From Argentina anserina (taxonomy: Eukaryota; Streptophyta; Magnoliopsida; Rosales; Rosaceae), in contig NC_065876.1 of assembly GCF_933775445.1 (NCBI RefSeq), positions 4,650,001 to 4,714,000 of the forward strand: 64,000 nt of DNA. Reading direction: 5' to 3'. Within the stretch, counting starts at the first letter, position 1. Each line of letters opens with the position of its first letter. Positions 35,513-47,916 of this stretch are shown here, in pieces. The translations under genes and the position numbers were made by a program. The notes below the pieces were generated by a model. That model worked only from the letters and a program-made list of their open reading frames with translations, searched no databases and was not told the DNA's origin.

Positions 35513-36824
35513 GGTAGGGTCCTGTGAGGAATGTAATATGTTGGTGCTTTTGAATTGAAAAGGGGTTATCCTGATGATGAGTTTAGTGATTTCATTTTGA
35601 TTTTCAAAAACAGTGAAGAAGGATAAGAACTAACCACGTTCTGAATATCATTTTCTGTTTTTAAAAACTTTGATTGTTATGGTTAGTGGGATTGTGTAGG
35701 GGACTCTTTTGTGAGTCTTTATATTGAGGAAGCATTAATCAGGATCACTAAAAAACCACTAATTATGATAAACTGGCAAGGTAGATCATTACAGCCTCTA
35801 TTAATCTACCCTACTACTTATTGCTTTCCATTTTCTTTTCCTTCTACTTGATTCCATCTTCATTCTTTTCTACAATTTGAAAATTCTCTATATAGTGAAA
35901 ACTGAAAAGAGACCTTTCTGTAAAGTATCAAAAGAATGAGGATGGTTTACTCTCCCCATTTACTTATAGTAGATAATCTTCCCTGGTTAAAAGCAATCTC
36001 TCGAGTATAAAAATAAAATAAAAATATATATAGTGAAGTTTAGCATTTCAGGAATTTGTTCTATTTGATGGTATCTGATTCAAAGTCAAGAGTATTCTTT
36101 CCATTAATCCTCTTGTAACGGCCAACAGATTAAATTCACAAGAAAGATTGATGGAAATAAACTTTGAGAAATTGACTAGGGTCAGTAATGACCAGTAATT
36201 ATCAACAAGATCTTTTTTTTATTCGTTAAGCAAACTTTATCCTTCTATGGTTCTATAATCTCATTAGCACACCTGAACAGAAGCTAAAATCATCAACGCT
36301 AATGGACTTGACCTCAGAGATTAAAGTTGACGCCGCTATAATGACATCTAACATTTTCATCCCTTCGCCTTCACGAACTTCTTCCCCAGGCGATTGATTG
36401 TTCAATGTTATCCCCCACATAAAATCACCTCAAGAAATGAATCATGACCAGTGTCACTTGGTGGACCTTGAGATTTGGAAATCAATGTAGTAATATACGC
36501 TCCAGTTAGATTTGGTGGCGACCTAATACTCCATTCACATAGCAGTTCACATACAAATGAAAGAAACATCAAGTACAGCCATCGGTATGTTTTGAAGCCG
36601 ATAACTAGTTTAACAGTTGGACAACCAGATGAACAACGCACTCAGACTCATAACTTCGACTGAACGTACATTGCCAATCATTGAACGTAAGGTTCACTAG
36701 CAACCTGAACGGGGGTCAAGCCTCTCAAAAAGTCTATTACCAACACTATATGGCATTTAGAACCGTCCTACTTTCAACTACTTTTAAGTTTTAACAATCC
36801 CAGATTTTCTCTCCGCAAGGATGC
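35513..36824. other. Intergenic DNA between the tail-anchored gene and SAE1
   Basis: Left part is the promoter of the minus-strand 248-residue gene; right part is the 3' flank of SAE1. No coding segment was found. Confidence 0.5.
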
Positions 36825-39734
36825 TCAGCTTCCGGTGTTGGCATTTGATAGGTCCTCTATTAAGCCCTTTCCATCCATAGCATCAAAGAAGAAGAAATTC
36901 TTGAGAGGTTCCCCTTTTCCTGATATTGCTTTGATAACCTCCTGAGAAGTTCAGTATACATTAAATATTTTAAATGGAAAGCAAACACTTTTACTTGATA
37001 TAATTAGATAGATAGTTGGCACACCTGCCCAAGGATCCCCCCAATAATGGGACAAACTGGAGGAAATTCTCCTGGATATGTCACAAATCTTTCAAGGAGG
37101 ACATCAGGAATATGAGATTCCTTCAACGACTGCATGATTGTTACATTTTATCAAGCATAAGTCAATGCAGTAGGCGAATAGATAATGACTTCTACGTACC
37201 AGATTAGCAAGCATAAAGAAAGTATAAAGAATAACAACGTTTAAGTACCATACCTGTGTTTCACATAATTCCTTCTTCAATTTCAGAACACTGGGAAGAT
37301 CTGCAACTGATACTTCTCCGGGTTTACGTTGCTCTGCTTCTTCAAACCTTTCTATCACTGCAGTTAAGTGACAATAATCTTAATCCACCTATCTTGGTCG
37401 TTGGTAAATGGAAACCAATTCATACAAGATTACAAGTACTAGGATAAATTTAAGGGCATAATTCCTCTTTATCGGATTATTTTCATTTTATAAGTTGGTG
37501 GATTTATGGCACAAAAAGTGCGGCAGGACCGCAACATACCAGCAATACTAAAATTAAATTAGTAAACAAGTGCAACCCTGTGGTTGAAACACGATAGCGA
37601 AGACAGCTGGAAATTTGAGGTTAAAAGTTCTTTAACAGCGTCTTCATTCTATGAGACTGAATATTGATGGAAACAGTGTAGGACAGGAAGATTGAAAATA
37701 TAGCAGTACATACAGATAAATTGATATATGCGTCCCTCATCCCATAAGTAAAAACCCAACGTCCTCTTCCTCTTCTATTTCTTTGGCTATTTGTTGTTTA
37801 TTTTATGGCAATAACTTCCCACTTCCGTGAGAATCGCCCTCCAATGTATACCAAACATCCATCAGTGAAAGACGTAGTTTTGAACTTTTCACATCAAGCT
37901 GAGATTATTCCTCTTCCTCTCTTATCCTATGGGCAGTCCTATATTTTCATTTCCACCAAAAAGAAACAGAAGGCAATGAGGTAAAAATAATGAACCTCTC
38001 ATAGCAAAGTACAGCTTTGACATTTTTCTGGGAAGTGCTTTCCACGGTACGGAAATTGATTCCTGAAATTTCAGATGCATGAAAAACTTGACATTAGTAA
38101 GTTCAAACCATATGCGACGTGCATTACTGCCCAAAAAGTGACCCATTATCTCGTACGGGACTGACAACGATCTAGTTGCATGTTTTATGAATAATAAATT
38201 ATTTCCATCCACAAATATTGATCTAGTTGTCTTAATTATATAAATGAAGGCACCATACTAAAAAAGCAGATTGTGGCTTAAAGGAAACTTCAATTACTGC
38301 AAAAATGTATAGGGAGTTCCGGAGTAGGAGGAAAGTATGCATGCTACGTGCAAATTATGCAATAAAACTTAACATCTAGAGCAATGAGAGACAAAATCAT
38401 ACCTCAAAACTTGGATAATTGTGTTCACATTGAATTGTTTCCTCCTGTTTTTGCTGTCAAGGAAAAGAAGAAGAAAAAAATAAGTCTATTTTCTGTCATT
38501 AGAGAGGCTCTATACTGAAGATGCTTGAGAGTATTACATCATCATAACAGTCCAATATGTGTTAAAAAAGATTGTGGTTCATCGGAGACTAATTAGATTT
38601 CAATTCTAGCAATGACAGCTTTAGCCATAAAATAAAAAAGGAACTGGCAACCACTTTAATGGAATTAATATATAAGAAATCCAATCAGATAGCCACCTTT
38701 GAGTATTTATGGAGTTGCAGATCAACAAAAATTTCACCAGAAGAGTCTCTACAATCAACAGTGTAAAATGCCACCCGCTTTGATAACTTTCGGCACTTTT
38801 CATTGATCAGTTTCTACAAAAGAAGAATTGACAAAAGACAATAGATAATGTGGATTTAAACTCATGATCAATGTATATCAGAAAGTGATAATCAAATCTG
38901 AAGAGAAGGGGCATTATACTTTTGTAGAGAGAGAGCAACAGCTGATGACCACAACATCAAAGTTGCTGTAGAATTCACCATCAAAGTTTGACAAGTCACC
39001 TGTGAGATCAAAGAGTGGGAAATTCTTAATAATTCTTCAACCACAAAGAATTAGCTGACTCAAAGTGCCATAACTTTCTTAACCATCACCACTCATTTGA
39101 TATGAACAACCATTTATGCTCAAAACCAGCTACAAGTAATGAACCGCAAATCAAAACAATGTTAGCTGACAAAGCTCGGTCGGATTGAAAACAGACCTTT
39201 CTCCACAGAAACACGAACCATCGGATTGAAATCTTTCAGAGAATCGCAACAAAGCTCGGTTAGAGCTTTCCCACCATACACACTCTCGTCACAAGGTATC
39301 AAAAAGTTAGCCGAAAGAGCCTCTTCGGTCGCTACCCGATCATCCACCAGTGTCAAACTACCAACTCCTGCCAGTACAATGTTCTTGCAAAACTACACAA
39401 CAATATACAAGAATAACAAAATTTAACAAGACTGCACACCAACATTTTCATTCTAACACAAAACCAGGGTAAATTTGACAGTTCGTTTTAGCTGAATTAC
39501 CTCGGTAGTAGTCCCATTAATTCCACAGACTAGTATATGAGCTTTGCTTAGCCTAATTCAAAATCAAAATCAAGCCTTAACCAAACCAAGTAACTCACAA
39601 TTAAAAAATAATAATAATGATGAGTAGAGAAAGAAGGGCAAGAATAATTACCTTCTCTGAGCATCAGCGCCCCAAACCCTAATTTGGCGATCGTAAAGAG
39701 CGGTCTCCTGCTCAGTCAACTCTTCGCCGTCCAT
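36825..39734 (-). CDS. SAE1: SUMO-activating enzyme subunit 1
   Basis: Ten exons on the minus strand: 39652-39734, 39501-39552, 39197-39392, 38920-38999, 38697-38813, 38403-38453, 37996-38062, 37254-37357, 37025-37129 and 36825-36941, total 972 nt, 323 residues, the usual length for plant SAE1. The start MDGEELTEQETALYDRQIRV and RVWGADAQRRLSKA are typical of the E1 ThiF fold; then LVCGINGTTTE and LVDDR. The smaller half of the heterodimeric E1 lacks the catalytic Cys domain, which SAE2 supplies. Together they adenylate SUMO and load it onto SAE2 before transfer to SCE1, mainly in the nucleus. The C-terminus is ANTGS. All junctions are GT-AG. It lies upstream of and divergent from SPL13, as in Arabidopsis. 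Confidence 0.96.
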
Positions 39735-41056
39735 TTTCAACCGGAACCTGCAATAAAAGCTTAAATATTGGAAGCAGCGTAGTTTTACCGTAGTGAAGAA
39801 ACACTCCAACGAATTGCTCACGGAATTACAAGAAGCGAGGAGCGAGACGAGGTGTGTATCCCCCCGAATTGAAATTGGGATTTTCGAGGTTAAATTCAGC
39901 TTATATGGCTGCATTGGGCTTTGAGCATATGGGCTTGGATACCGAAGCACATTGGGCTTAGGAGGTGAGGAAGATAGTCTTCATGATGTAAAATTGTAAG
40001 CAAGCAAACTTATGTTTGATCTCGGAACGGGAGACTTATTCACGTTGGGAGATTTTGTCAGAACACTCCATCATCGTAGTTCCGTACCAATTCAGCAAGT
40101 GAACCAAAGCTCGAACACTTGTGGTGGTTTACCAATACATCGTAGTTTCGTACCAATTCAGCGAGTGGACCAAAGCTCGGACACTTGTGGTGGTTTTACC
40201 AATACACGCCTCTAACAAGTGTTTATAGGTCTATAAGGCATGCGCCTAGAACCCCCAAACATATAAAACTTGCATACACATCAAACTAATCAAAGAAAAA
40301 GCTTGATTGATGATCAGCCTTAGTAACTTTTCTTAATTTAATAATTATTAATAGTAAGTCCAAGTTATTTTTCATTGGACCAGATTGTGTTTATTTTTGC
40401 TTAACTCTCCTTTTTTTTTCCAGTCAAAATATTAATTTTTCCACTCTAGTTGATAACAATTTAGACATGTTAATTTCATACTAGATCTTGTTAAAGTGCA
40501 TTAATTGTTACTCCTACATAACTTGTTGTATTATAGTGCATTAATCCCTTCGTGAACATATATGAAGGTCATGAGCCACATATATTTTGGTCGCCTAGAG
40601 CCTCAAAAAACTTAGGACCAGCCACTGATGTTTTGTCGAAATTTTTTCTGTTTTTTTTTTAAAGGTGAAATTTTCAGTTAAGAAGCTACATTTGGCAAAA
40701 TAATCTCTCAAATGTTGATAGCTAAATTGCCTAATATAGTAATACTGTACTACGAAATACTAATATCACCGGGGCTTTATTATTTGTTTGTCACTAGTAT
40801 TAGACATTAGTTATCAAATCTACTTCTCTCTTTTTTTTCTTTCATTAATTCCTAGTCTCTGTTAATCCCTACCAACATAAGGAAAACCATCGATAGTTCG
40901 ATACTGATATGTCGGTATGTCTGTTATGGGAAAGGATGCGTTCAAATAATATTCTTCACAGTTCTAATGAGTAATGACTCGTTGATGAACCTTCTGTGTT
41001 CAAAACCTTCATTTTCTTAAATATGATTTGACAAACTAGGGATATAGGGGTTTAGG
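39735..41056. other. Intergenic DNA with a tandem repeat and hAT-like debris
   Basis: Immediately right of the SAE1 start is its promoter and leader. Further right lies a two-unit tandem repeat, then sequence ending CCAGCCACTG at about 40,628, which resembles one hAT terminus (CAGTGGCTGG inverted) without a clear partner. No gene seen. Confidence 0.4.
40072..40204. repeat. Tandem repeat, two units of about 66 bp
   Basis: Units 40072-40137 and 40138-40204 both start CATCGTAGT and end CCAATA. They differ at a handful of positions, one being an extra T in the second. Confidence 0.9.
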
Positions 41057-41557
41057 CAATGGTCTAAATATCGTTTATCGGTATCGTATCGGTCGAGTGG
41101 TAAAACGATATATCGGGGATATATCGATATATATCGGTTTTATCAAATTTGCTTATTTTCAATAAAATTTATAAAATTATACTTTAATATGTACCAAATA
41201 AATTAAAAAAACGGTACTAAGTAAACTAAAAAAAATAAATACTTGATTTTGTGACAATTAAAGTACACGAACGACATCTAATAATAAAAATAGGTATTCA
41301 AGAATGATTATTTAGACTTGAAATTCATCATATATATTTAAAATATATATGAAAAAATGAAAAAAAAAATATAAGTTTTTTTTAAAAGAGGAAATCAACA
41401 TTAAAAAATTAAACAAAAATTGAAAAAAAATCAAAATTTGACCGATATTTGACTGTTGACCATCATTTCTGCGTTGGCCAATAAATTTTGACCGATATGC
41501 CCTTATTGTTTCGGATTCAAAATATCAGCGATATATCGGCGGATATTTCGAACACTG
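41057..41557. mobile_element. hAT-like non-autonomous element
   Basis: 501 bp. The ends CAATGGTCTAAATATCG (left) and CAGTGTTCGAAATATCC (right, inverted) form a hAT-type terminal repeat. Flanks GGTTTAGG and ATTTTAGG match at six of eight positions, consistent with an old 8-bp duplication. GATATATCGG-type motifs in both orientations fill the subterminal regions. It has no coding capacity. Confidence 0.65.
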
Positions 41558-41565
41558 ATTTTAGG

Positions 41566-42883
41566 CCATCTCACATGGTTAAATTTTAGCCCTCTAAAAA
41601 TATAATTATTTAATCAATGATCTCTAACAACATATGTTTAAATTTAGCCTTATTTATCTCAATGCTTTTGAATTTAGGCCAGACTAGCTAAAGGGCTATG
41701 TTGCATTTTCCTTAGCCCTTCGACTCTTTAGTGGCCCTTTAAGCATCCTCTTGTAGAAACAAAAAACTACAACTTAGAAATTGGCCCCTTTGAACCCAAT
41801 TATGGCCTTACAGACTCGGAGAGGACAGATCTAATAAAAGTAGCAAGCATTGAAGACTAGGCTGACTAGCACTAAGGTTTCTCCAAAAAATAAAAAAGAC
41901 TAGCACCAAGGTGAGTCACATCCATTCATGGTTACTTTGAGCAAAATTGTGACTCGGATTCAGAAACCATGTGCTGATAATGGGCTCTTGCTCCTCCTAT
42001 ATCAAGTACTCCATGTCAAGAAAAGTAGGATGAGCTCATGAGTTGATGGAAGAGGGGTGTGACCAGAGCATGGGAATCACGACTCCATCGCAACCTATAA
42101 AAGAAAAAAAAAATCTATTCTTCTCACGATTTCTTCGTATATAATATACATAGTGGTCCCATTACAAACAGACTTCCATGACTCCCATAAAGTGCATAAA
42201 TCTTTATTTTATCAGCCATCATAGTTCGACAACGGCGTCATTCTTATCGGTCAGTGTCCAGGCCTCTACATGAAGGCTGAAGCTTCTTCTTGACGATAGA
42301 GCCGTCAATTATCAATTTGTCGACCTTTGACATATTTGAAGTTTCAGTTAAAGTTGTTGTCATACTTGGCCTTCATCTTTTGTTTGTCCAACAAGAGGGG
42401 TATTGTCTTTAGACTGTGATGGTTGAAAAAACAAAACGTTCGCAATTTAGGGGAGTTGGAGACGTCCATTTGTGTCCAAGCCTCTCTCTCTCTATACATA
42501 TATATATATGTCAAAAGACGGTAGAGCAAGAAAAAAATTGGGCATATAGAATTCTAATTGATCGTTGCCTCATCACTTATAATATTGTAACACCCACATA
42601 TGTGACTGTTCGGCGGGTAAAAATTAAGAAGTTCTACAATACATTTACAGTGAATCAATAATCATACAATATAAATATATTAAAGATGCATAAAAGATAA
42701 TTAGTTTTCAAAAATCGCGAATTCTTAATGTTCGAATACTCTAAATGTTCGAAAGTGATTTGGTTTTAGATTGTCACACACCTACACAAAATACACACAA
42801 AGTTGTTGCACATCGTATGTCATCATGCATACTCACAAAACAATGGTCTCGCCACAACTAGAAATGCATGTCACCATGATATG
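41566..42883. other. Intergenic DNA, no gene seen
   Basis: Short chance frames only. No repeat boundary or RNA gene could be supported. Confidence 0.45.
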
Positions 42884-43328
42884 CAGTGGCGGATCTAGCC
42901 CATGCAATATTTTTCACCCCAAATTTTTTATTATATGTGTTAATAGAAAAAATATATATACATATATGTACATAATTGGATTTTTAGTATGCATTTCCCC
43001 TACACAAATGTATTCTTCTTCTTAGATCATAAAAACTCATTAAGTACGTCTCTTCTAATATTTTTGCTACTCTATATATTTAATGTGAAATTGCAAGTAT
43101 GAGCTATTTAATTTCAATTTAATTAATTTGAGAATTTTTTTATTGAAATATTTTAATTTTTCATTGATTTCATAATATATACTACATTCATTGACACTTA
43201 TTTATATGTTAGACTTATTAACATTTACAGTTTGCATTGTTATATATTTGTACCGACAACAATTTTGTTTGCCTTCAACCAAATTAAAGCCCACCCTGCA
43301 TTCAGATCCTAGATCCGCCACTCCACTA
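42884..43328. mobile_element. hAT-like MITE with GTGGCGGATCTAG ends
   Basis: The left end CAGTGGCGGATCTAG recurs inverted near the right end (43309-43322, AGTGGCGGATCTAG). Flanks ATGATATG (42876-42883) and GTGATATG (43329-43336) match at seven of eight positions, as for a hAT 8-bp duplication. The right terminus has a short extra TAGTGG, so the exact end is uncertain. The AT-rich interior has no coding capacity. Confidence 0.65.
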
Positions 43329-43336
43329 GTGATATG

Positions 43337-44445
43337 TATAAATATATGAACAATCAATGTCTCATGACCCCAAAGTCTAAACTCAGTAGAGCAAAGTGTT
43401 TGTCAATGTGAGCTAGGGTTAGCCATACACGTGGCTCCATCCAATGATATTCCAGCAGTATATAATACATCTGCTACATAATTCATAACTGGCATTGCAC
43501 ACTATATACAGTTACACGTTTATATCTATATAATCTGCACTGAAGTTGAATGTCGGACTAGTTTGGACTAAATAATCAATGCATTTATGCAAACATGGTG
43601 CATCATATAATTTCAGTGACAATGTGACATCAAGTAACAAGTGTATAAGGGAATAGATCAGTAAATCGAACACGTCATCGTGATGGTGTTTACTGATTAT
43701 GTAACTGTGTACTCCAGCCGGAAGAAGCAATACGAGTGAAAACTACACTACGGGATGAGATTGGAGGTTGGATTTCATGGAGGAGAGGTTGACAGAAGGA
43801 AATGTGGCAATTGGCAAATATGGGGCTGCCCCTAAAGGAAGATATGGGTCCCACTGACAGTGGAAATTAACAGCTGCCCATACCGATCTTTTTGGGTTGT
43901 TGGCTTGTTGCAGATTTGGACTTGTCCACTGTCCGCGGATGCTGTATCTAACATTCTTACCCTTCAATAATTATTCACTCCAATCCACTCATTAGTAGAT
44001 ATACTAACACGATTGTTTATCCAAATATTTATAATACAGCTTTTCTACTGTGTTACCGTAACATAATATAAAAGCTTACTAACAAATAATTAAGAAAATA
44101 TTATGTGAAACAATCAACTAAAGACATGTTCTAAACAATAAAACCACTAATTAATAATTATCCTTGTTGAATGCTTACATTGTGCTTGAGGTGGATGCCA
44201 AGTAAAACGATACACACATATATATATATATCTTCTCATCTACATACGTCTATACGGGTTTTCCATCCGGATTTCCACCGTTTCTCTACGATCCGGACAC
44301 CGGCGACACTGTTTCTTTTCACCGGAGTGACACCACACTTTCTTACACGTTGTTGTGATAAAGAAGAGGACGAAAGAAATCAGAATCGGAGGTCCACCAT
44401 AATAGGTGGTGAAGTTCTGAGTGAGGTTGTTGCACATAACTTTAC

Positions 44446-44447
<2 letters not shown>
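43337..44447. other. Intergenic DNA, no gene seen
   Basis: AT-rich sequence with two short (TA)n tracts. Nothing supportable as a gene. Confidence 0.45.
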
Positions 44448-44479
<32 letters not shown>

Positions 44480-44483
<4 letters not shown>

Positions 44484-44891
44484 CATATTTTCTCAAATAA
44501 GGGATCCACACTAATGGTTTTGGTGCAGATTTCCATTTTAAACCACTTTTTAGTCGAATTTCTTTATCTTCACCGTCTAGTATCTAAATAATATTGTGTA
44601 GATCATCTATGCAAAATTTTCAGCCAATTAGGTGATCATTAAAGCCCTCAAAATTGCGTTTTTATGTTAAAAATATGAACGATTCGTGTTTGATAGAATT
44701 CAGTCCATCCATTTATTTTTCGATTTTGAGGACCTTAGCGATAACCAAATTGGCTGAAATTTTGCAGAGATGATCCACATAATATTATTTAAATACAAGA
44801 CGGTTGAGATGAAAAAATTCTATTAAAAAGTGGTGCAAAAATAGAAATCCGCACCAAAACAGTGGTGCAGACCTCCACAACCAAGAATGGC
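44480..44891. mobile_element. Second Micron-like MITE between (TA)n tracts
   Basis: About 410 bp between TA tracts at 44,448-44,479 and 44,892-44,907. The subterminal parts are inverted copies (TTTTGGTGCAGATTTCC against TTTTGGTGCGGATTTCT). The internal text TTTTGCAGAGATGATCC parallels TTTTGTAGAGATGATCT in the element at 31,391, so the two are likely diverged members of one family. The outermost bases are too diverged to fix the ends precisely. Confidence 0.6.
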
Positions 44892-44934
44892 TATATATAT
44901 ATATATAAGGAATAACATCAGCCATAATAAACTT

Positions 44935-45169
44935 TTTTTTTTGGTTACGCAGGGGGCACAAAGGCCCAATAGAACAAACTAAGAGAGCAAACTAGAGAAC
45001 AATCTCAATTTTTCTAAGTCTAGAGACATTAGCTAAATCATCCATAAAAGTAGAAATTGTATGAACAAGAGGGTCTTCAAAAATCAATAAGCCAGGAGCA
45101 TGATCAATGCTACATTTAGCAAGAGAATCAGCTGTCATGTTACTTTCCCTGAAGATGTGGTTGATCCTA
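44935..45169 (-). mobile_element. 5'-truncated LINE with RNase H fragment
   Basis: On the minus strand the insert codes for an RNase H-like tail (HIFRESNMTADSLAK) of the type found at the 3' end of plant L1-like elements, then a poly(A) seen as T-run 44,933-44,942. Direct repeats AGCCATAATAAACTT (44920-44934) and AGCCACAATAAACTT (45170-45184) differ at one base and are the target duplication made by target-primed reverse transcription. Only about 235 bp remain, the usual outcome of 5' truncation. Confidence 0.85.
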
Positions 45170-45794
45170 AGCCACAATAAACTTTACGGTGTATATTAGA
45201 AAAATTATGAACGTTTTTTTTATGTCTTTTCACTATCTTGATTAGTCTTAAAAGGTGGATCAATATGGCCATTACTGCGTCCATTACCAACTTGATCATG
45301 CGCGCAATATGGTTTCACACAAGATGTCGTGTTACTCGCACTCTGAGAAGAAATGAATGGAGGTATATATATGTGTGGGAGCTAACAGCCTAACACCAAT
45401 AACTCCATGAGTCTTTAACCAATCCCATACTATATCCTTGCTAGCTTGAAGAGCTAGTGAGATTATTTATCAGACTTGAATGACAAAAGTGTAAGGTTGT
45501 ATTAGTCTATTAGACTTTATGGCCTCTAGACTAAAGTCCCATGGCACATCGAGTTTTTCATGTTTGTACACCATTTGAAAACGTAGTGCCTTCATGATCA
45601 GATGGCCTGCTGATTTCATGTTATTACCCAATACCCATCTCTTATATAAAATAATGGTAAAAATTGAGTTGGGGAAAAATAAATATAACAATTTTTTTAT
45701 TGGATTAATTCGCTCAAGCGTCTAATGTTTTAACAAAAAAAAAGAGTAAGAAAAATGAAATATGCATGTTGAATCATTTGAGTGGCTATTCCTA

Positions 45795-45925
45795 TGAAAA
45801 CTTTTATTTTTTTATTAGGTAAATAATTGAAATGCTATATATTGAGTCAGTTGTGAGTCGAACTCACACACCTCTCACTTAATAAGAGGAGACTATGCCA
45901 CTAGACTACATAGTAAGAAATATTT
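45795..45925 (-). mobile_element. Likely tRNA-derived SINE
   Basis: Read on the minus strand, TAGTCTAGTGG (A-box-like) is followed about 40 nt later by GAGTTCGACTC (B-box-like), then about 60 nt and an A-rich end. This is the structure of a Pol III-transcribed plant SINE. It does not fold as a complete tRNA, and I could not define the target duplication or exact ends. Confidence 0.5.
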
Positions 45926-46817
45926 ATTTTACGACGATTAATTGGACATAAAATTTTGATGAAAATTGAAAGTATTTTGGCTATGGCAAGGTATTTGACG
46001 GTAGTAATATGATCCTTAATGAGCAACAACGTACAAAAGTCAGAACGATACTAGCCCAACTGAATAATTAACAGATTAATTTTTGTGTTAGACCATAGAA
46101 CTCTGTTCAATTATTTGTACCATCAAACGTCATTTAAATGGCAAACACCACACAGGAAAATATGAACACTAGATCTTGACTAATTGACTAATGTATGAAA
46201 GTAAGAAAGTACTAATATAAATGTGTAGTTATTGATCAAATCCTTGTGCCACAAGTACCCCACTTGCAAATCAAATTAAAGTCCCTACTCCTGTATTAAC
46301 ATGGAACACTCCCTTCCCTTTTATGAGCTCCCATTGGAGACCAACTAGCAAACAACTCGATCAACAGCTGCCAATCTACAACTATTTCAATTATCAATCC
46401 ACCCTATTCAAGGGGTCCCTTCCTTATAAGGGTAGGGACTCACCCTCCTGGACTTGTTATTCTAAAACTTTCATTTAATTCAAAAAAGAAAACACTAATT
46501 AATGGAATTTGCTCCTCTTTGTCTGTTTGTTTGTTTGTTTTTTTCTTTTGAAAAGGGCAGTTTGTTGGTTTCCTACTCGCTGGAAGAGGTGCGTGGGCTA
46601 CACAACAGGTCTCAATTAAAAAGAGCCCAAAAGAAAGACATGCCATGAAATGTGAAACACAATGCCACATGGTTTGTCCAAACCATCATCATCACCATCT
46701 TCTCCTCTTTCTTTCTTCTTCCCCTCCCTCTCTTCCCTCTCCTCTTTGTACTTCATTTTCTTAGTTTGCATAAGAAAAGTCTGAAAGCTACAAGCTAGGT
46801 AAGCTGTCATTGTTTTC

Positions 46818-46820
<3 letters not shown>

Positions 46821-46861
<41 letters not shown>

Positions 46862-46989
46862 GCAAAGTACCAACCAATTTCAAGCAAACCCCAAAATGGA
46901 CAAAATGAAAAAAAAATTATATAAATGTTAGAGAAGGAAGCAGTGATCTTGGCCCCTTAATTTTCTTCTAGCTAGTTTCTCCTTTGCTC

Positions 46990-47027
<38 letters not shown>
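46821..47027. repeat. Two (CT)n tracts upstream of SPL13
   Basis: (CT)15 at 46821-46850 and about (CT)18 at 46991-47027. CT-rich tracts are common in leaders and promoters of SBP-box genes; here they may lie in the 5' untranslated region or an intron in it. Confidence 0.9.
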
Positions 47028-47030
<3 letters not shown>

Positions 47031-47916
47031 GTTGAGTTGTGTGGTCTTTCATTTACACTATTCACTACTTTCGGTCTTTCTCTTTGATTGTGCAGCAGAA
47101 ACCTGCAATGGCAATTTGTTGACAGGTAGAAGAAGTAATTCTTCACTTGTTAACCCGCACATCCAACTCATAAGGATTTATATTATATTTTCTTGACTAC
47201 CCACTTTATTGGTTATTATGGAATCCATGTCAGTGAATAAATGGATGGAAAACCATTCTACTTCTGCACCACTTATCTGTTAGTATTCTCTCTCTCTCTA
47301 TCACACACCTCTCCCTCTCCTTTCCCCCCATTGTTTGTCTCTGTTGTATTATTTTTATTTCAGTGTTCCAAAATAGTAATGGTTTCCATCTTAAGCTTCC
47401 CAATTTCTTGGAACAATACCTTCTTAAGATATGATTAAATTATTCTTGTTGTCAAACTACGTACTAGAATAGTCTGCCTTTCTAATTTAGGTTGTGTCTG
47501 GGTCTGTCTTTCATTTTGTGAAGATTTAGAAAATGGCAATGTGCTTTCATTATCTCTTAGTTTCATTTCTTACTTAAATTAGTCAATTTCACTGGATGAT
47601 CTCCCTCATAAGTTGGTCTAAATTGGATATTTGGGTTTCTAATACAGCAGTTCATTTACATATTGCTGTTGTTGGCTTCTTATTGATGTTTTGTATATCA
47701 GAGTATGGGTTCTGATTAAATGCTAACTTAGTTGCTTGGATTTCTGAATTTGCATTTGTTTTTCTGCATAGTTTCTTATGTGCTTCTGTTTGTTTTGGTG
47801 AAACTTGTGAAATTCATTATTCTTTGAAGGTGATACAATTACAATGATCAAGAGAGAAGCTTAGTTGTGGGGTTTAGGGGGAAATCAGCTTTAATTAGAA
47901 GTAAAAGAGGTTTTTT

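Larger units (their letters stand above)
45190..47916 (+). other. Region upstream of SPL13
   Basis: No coding sequence apart from the SINE at its left part. The last 900 bp contain the two (CT)n tracts, TTTTTG-rich stretches and a possible noncoding leader exon and intron before the ATG at 47917. I cannot place the transcription start. Confidence 0.45.
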
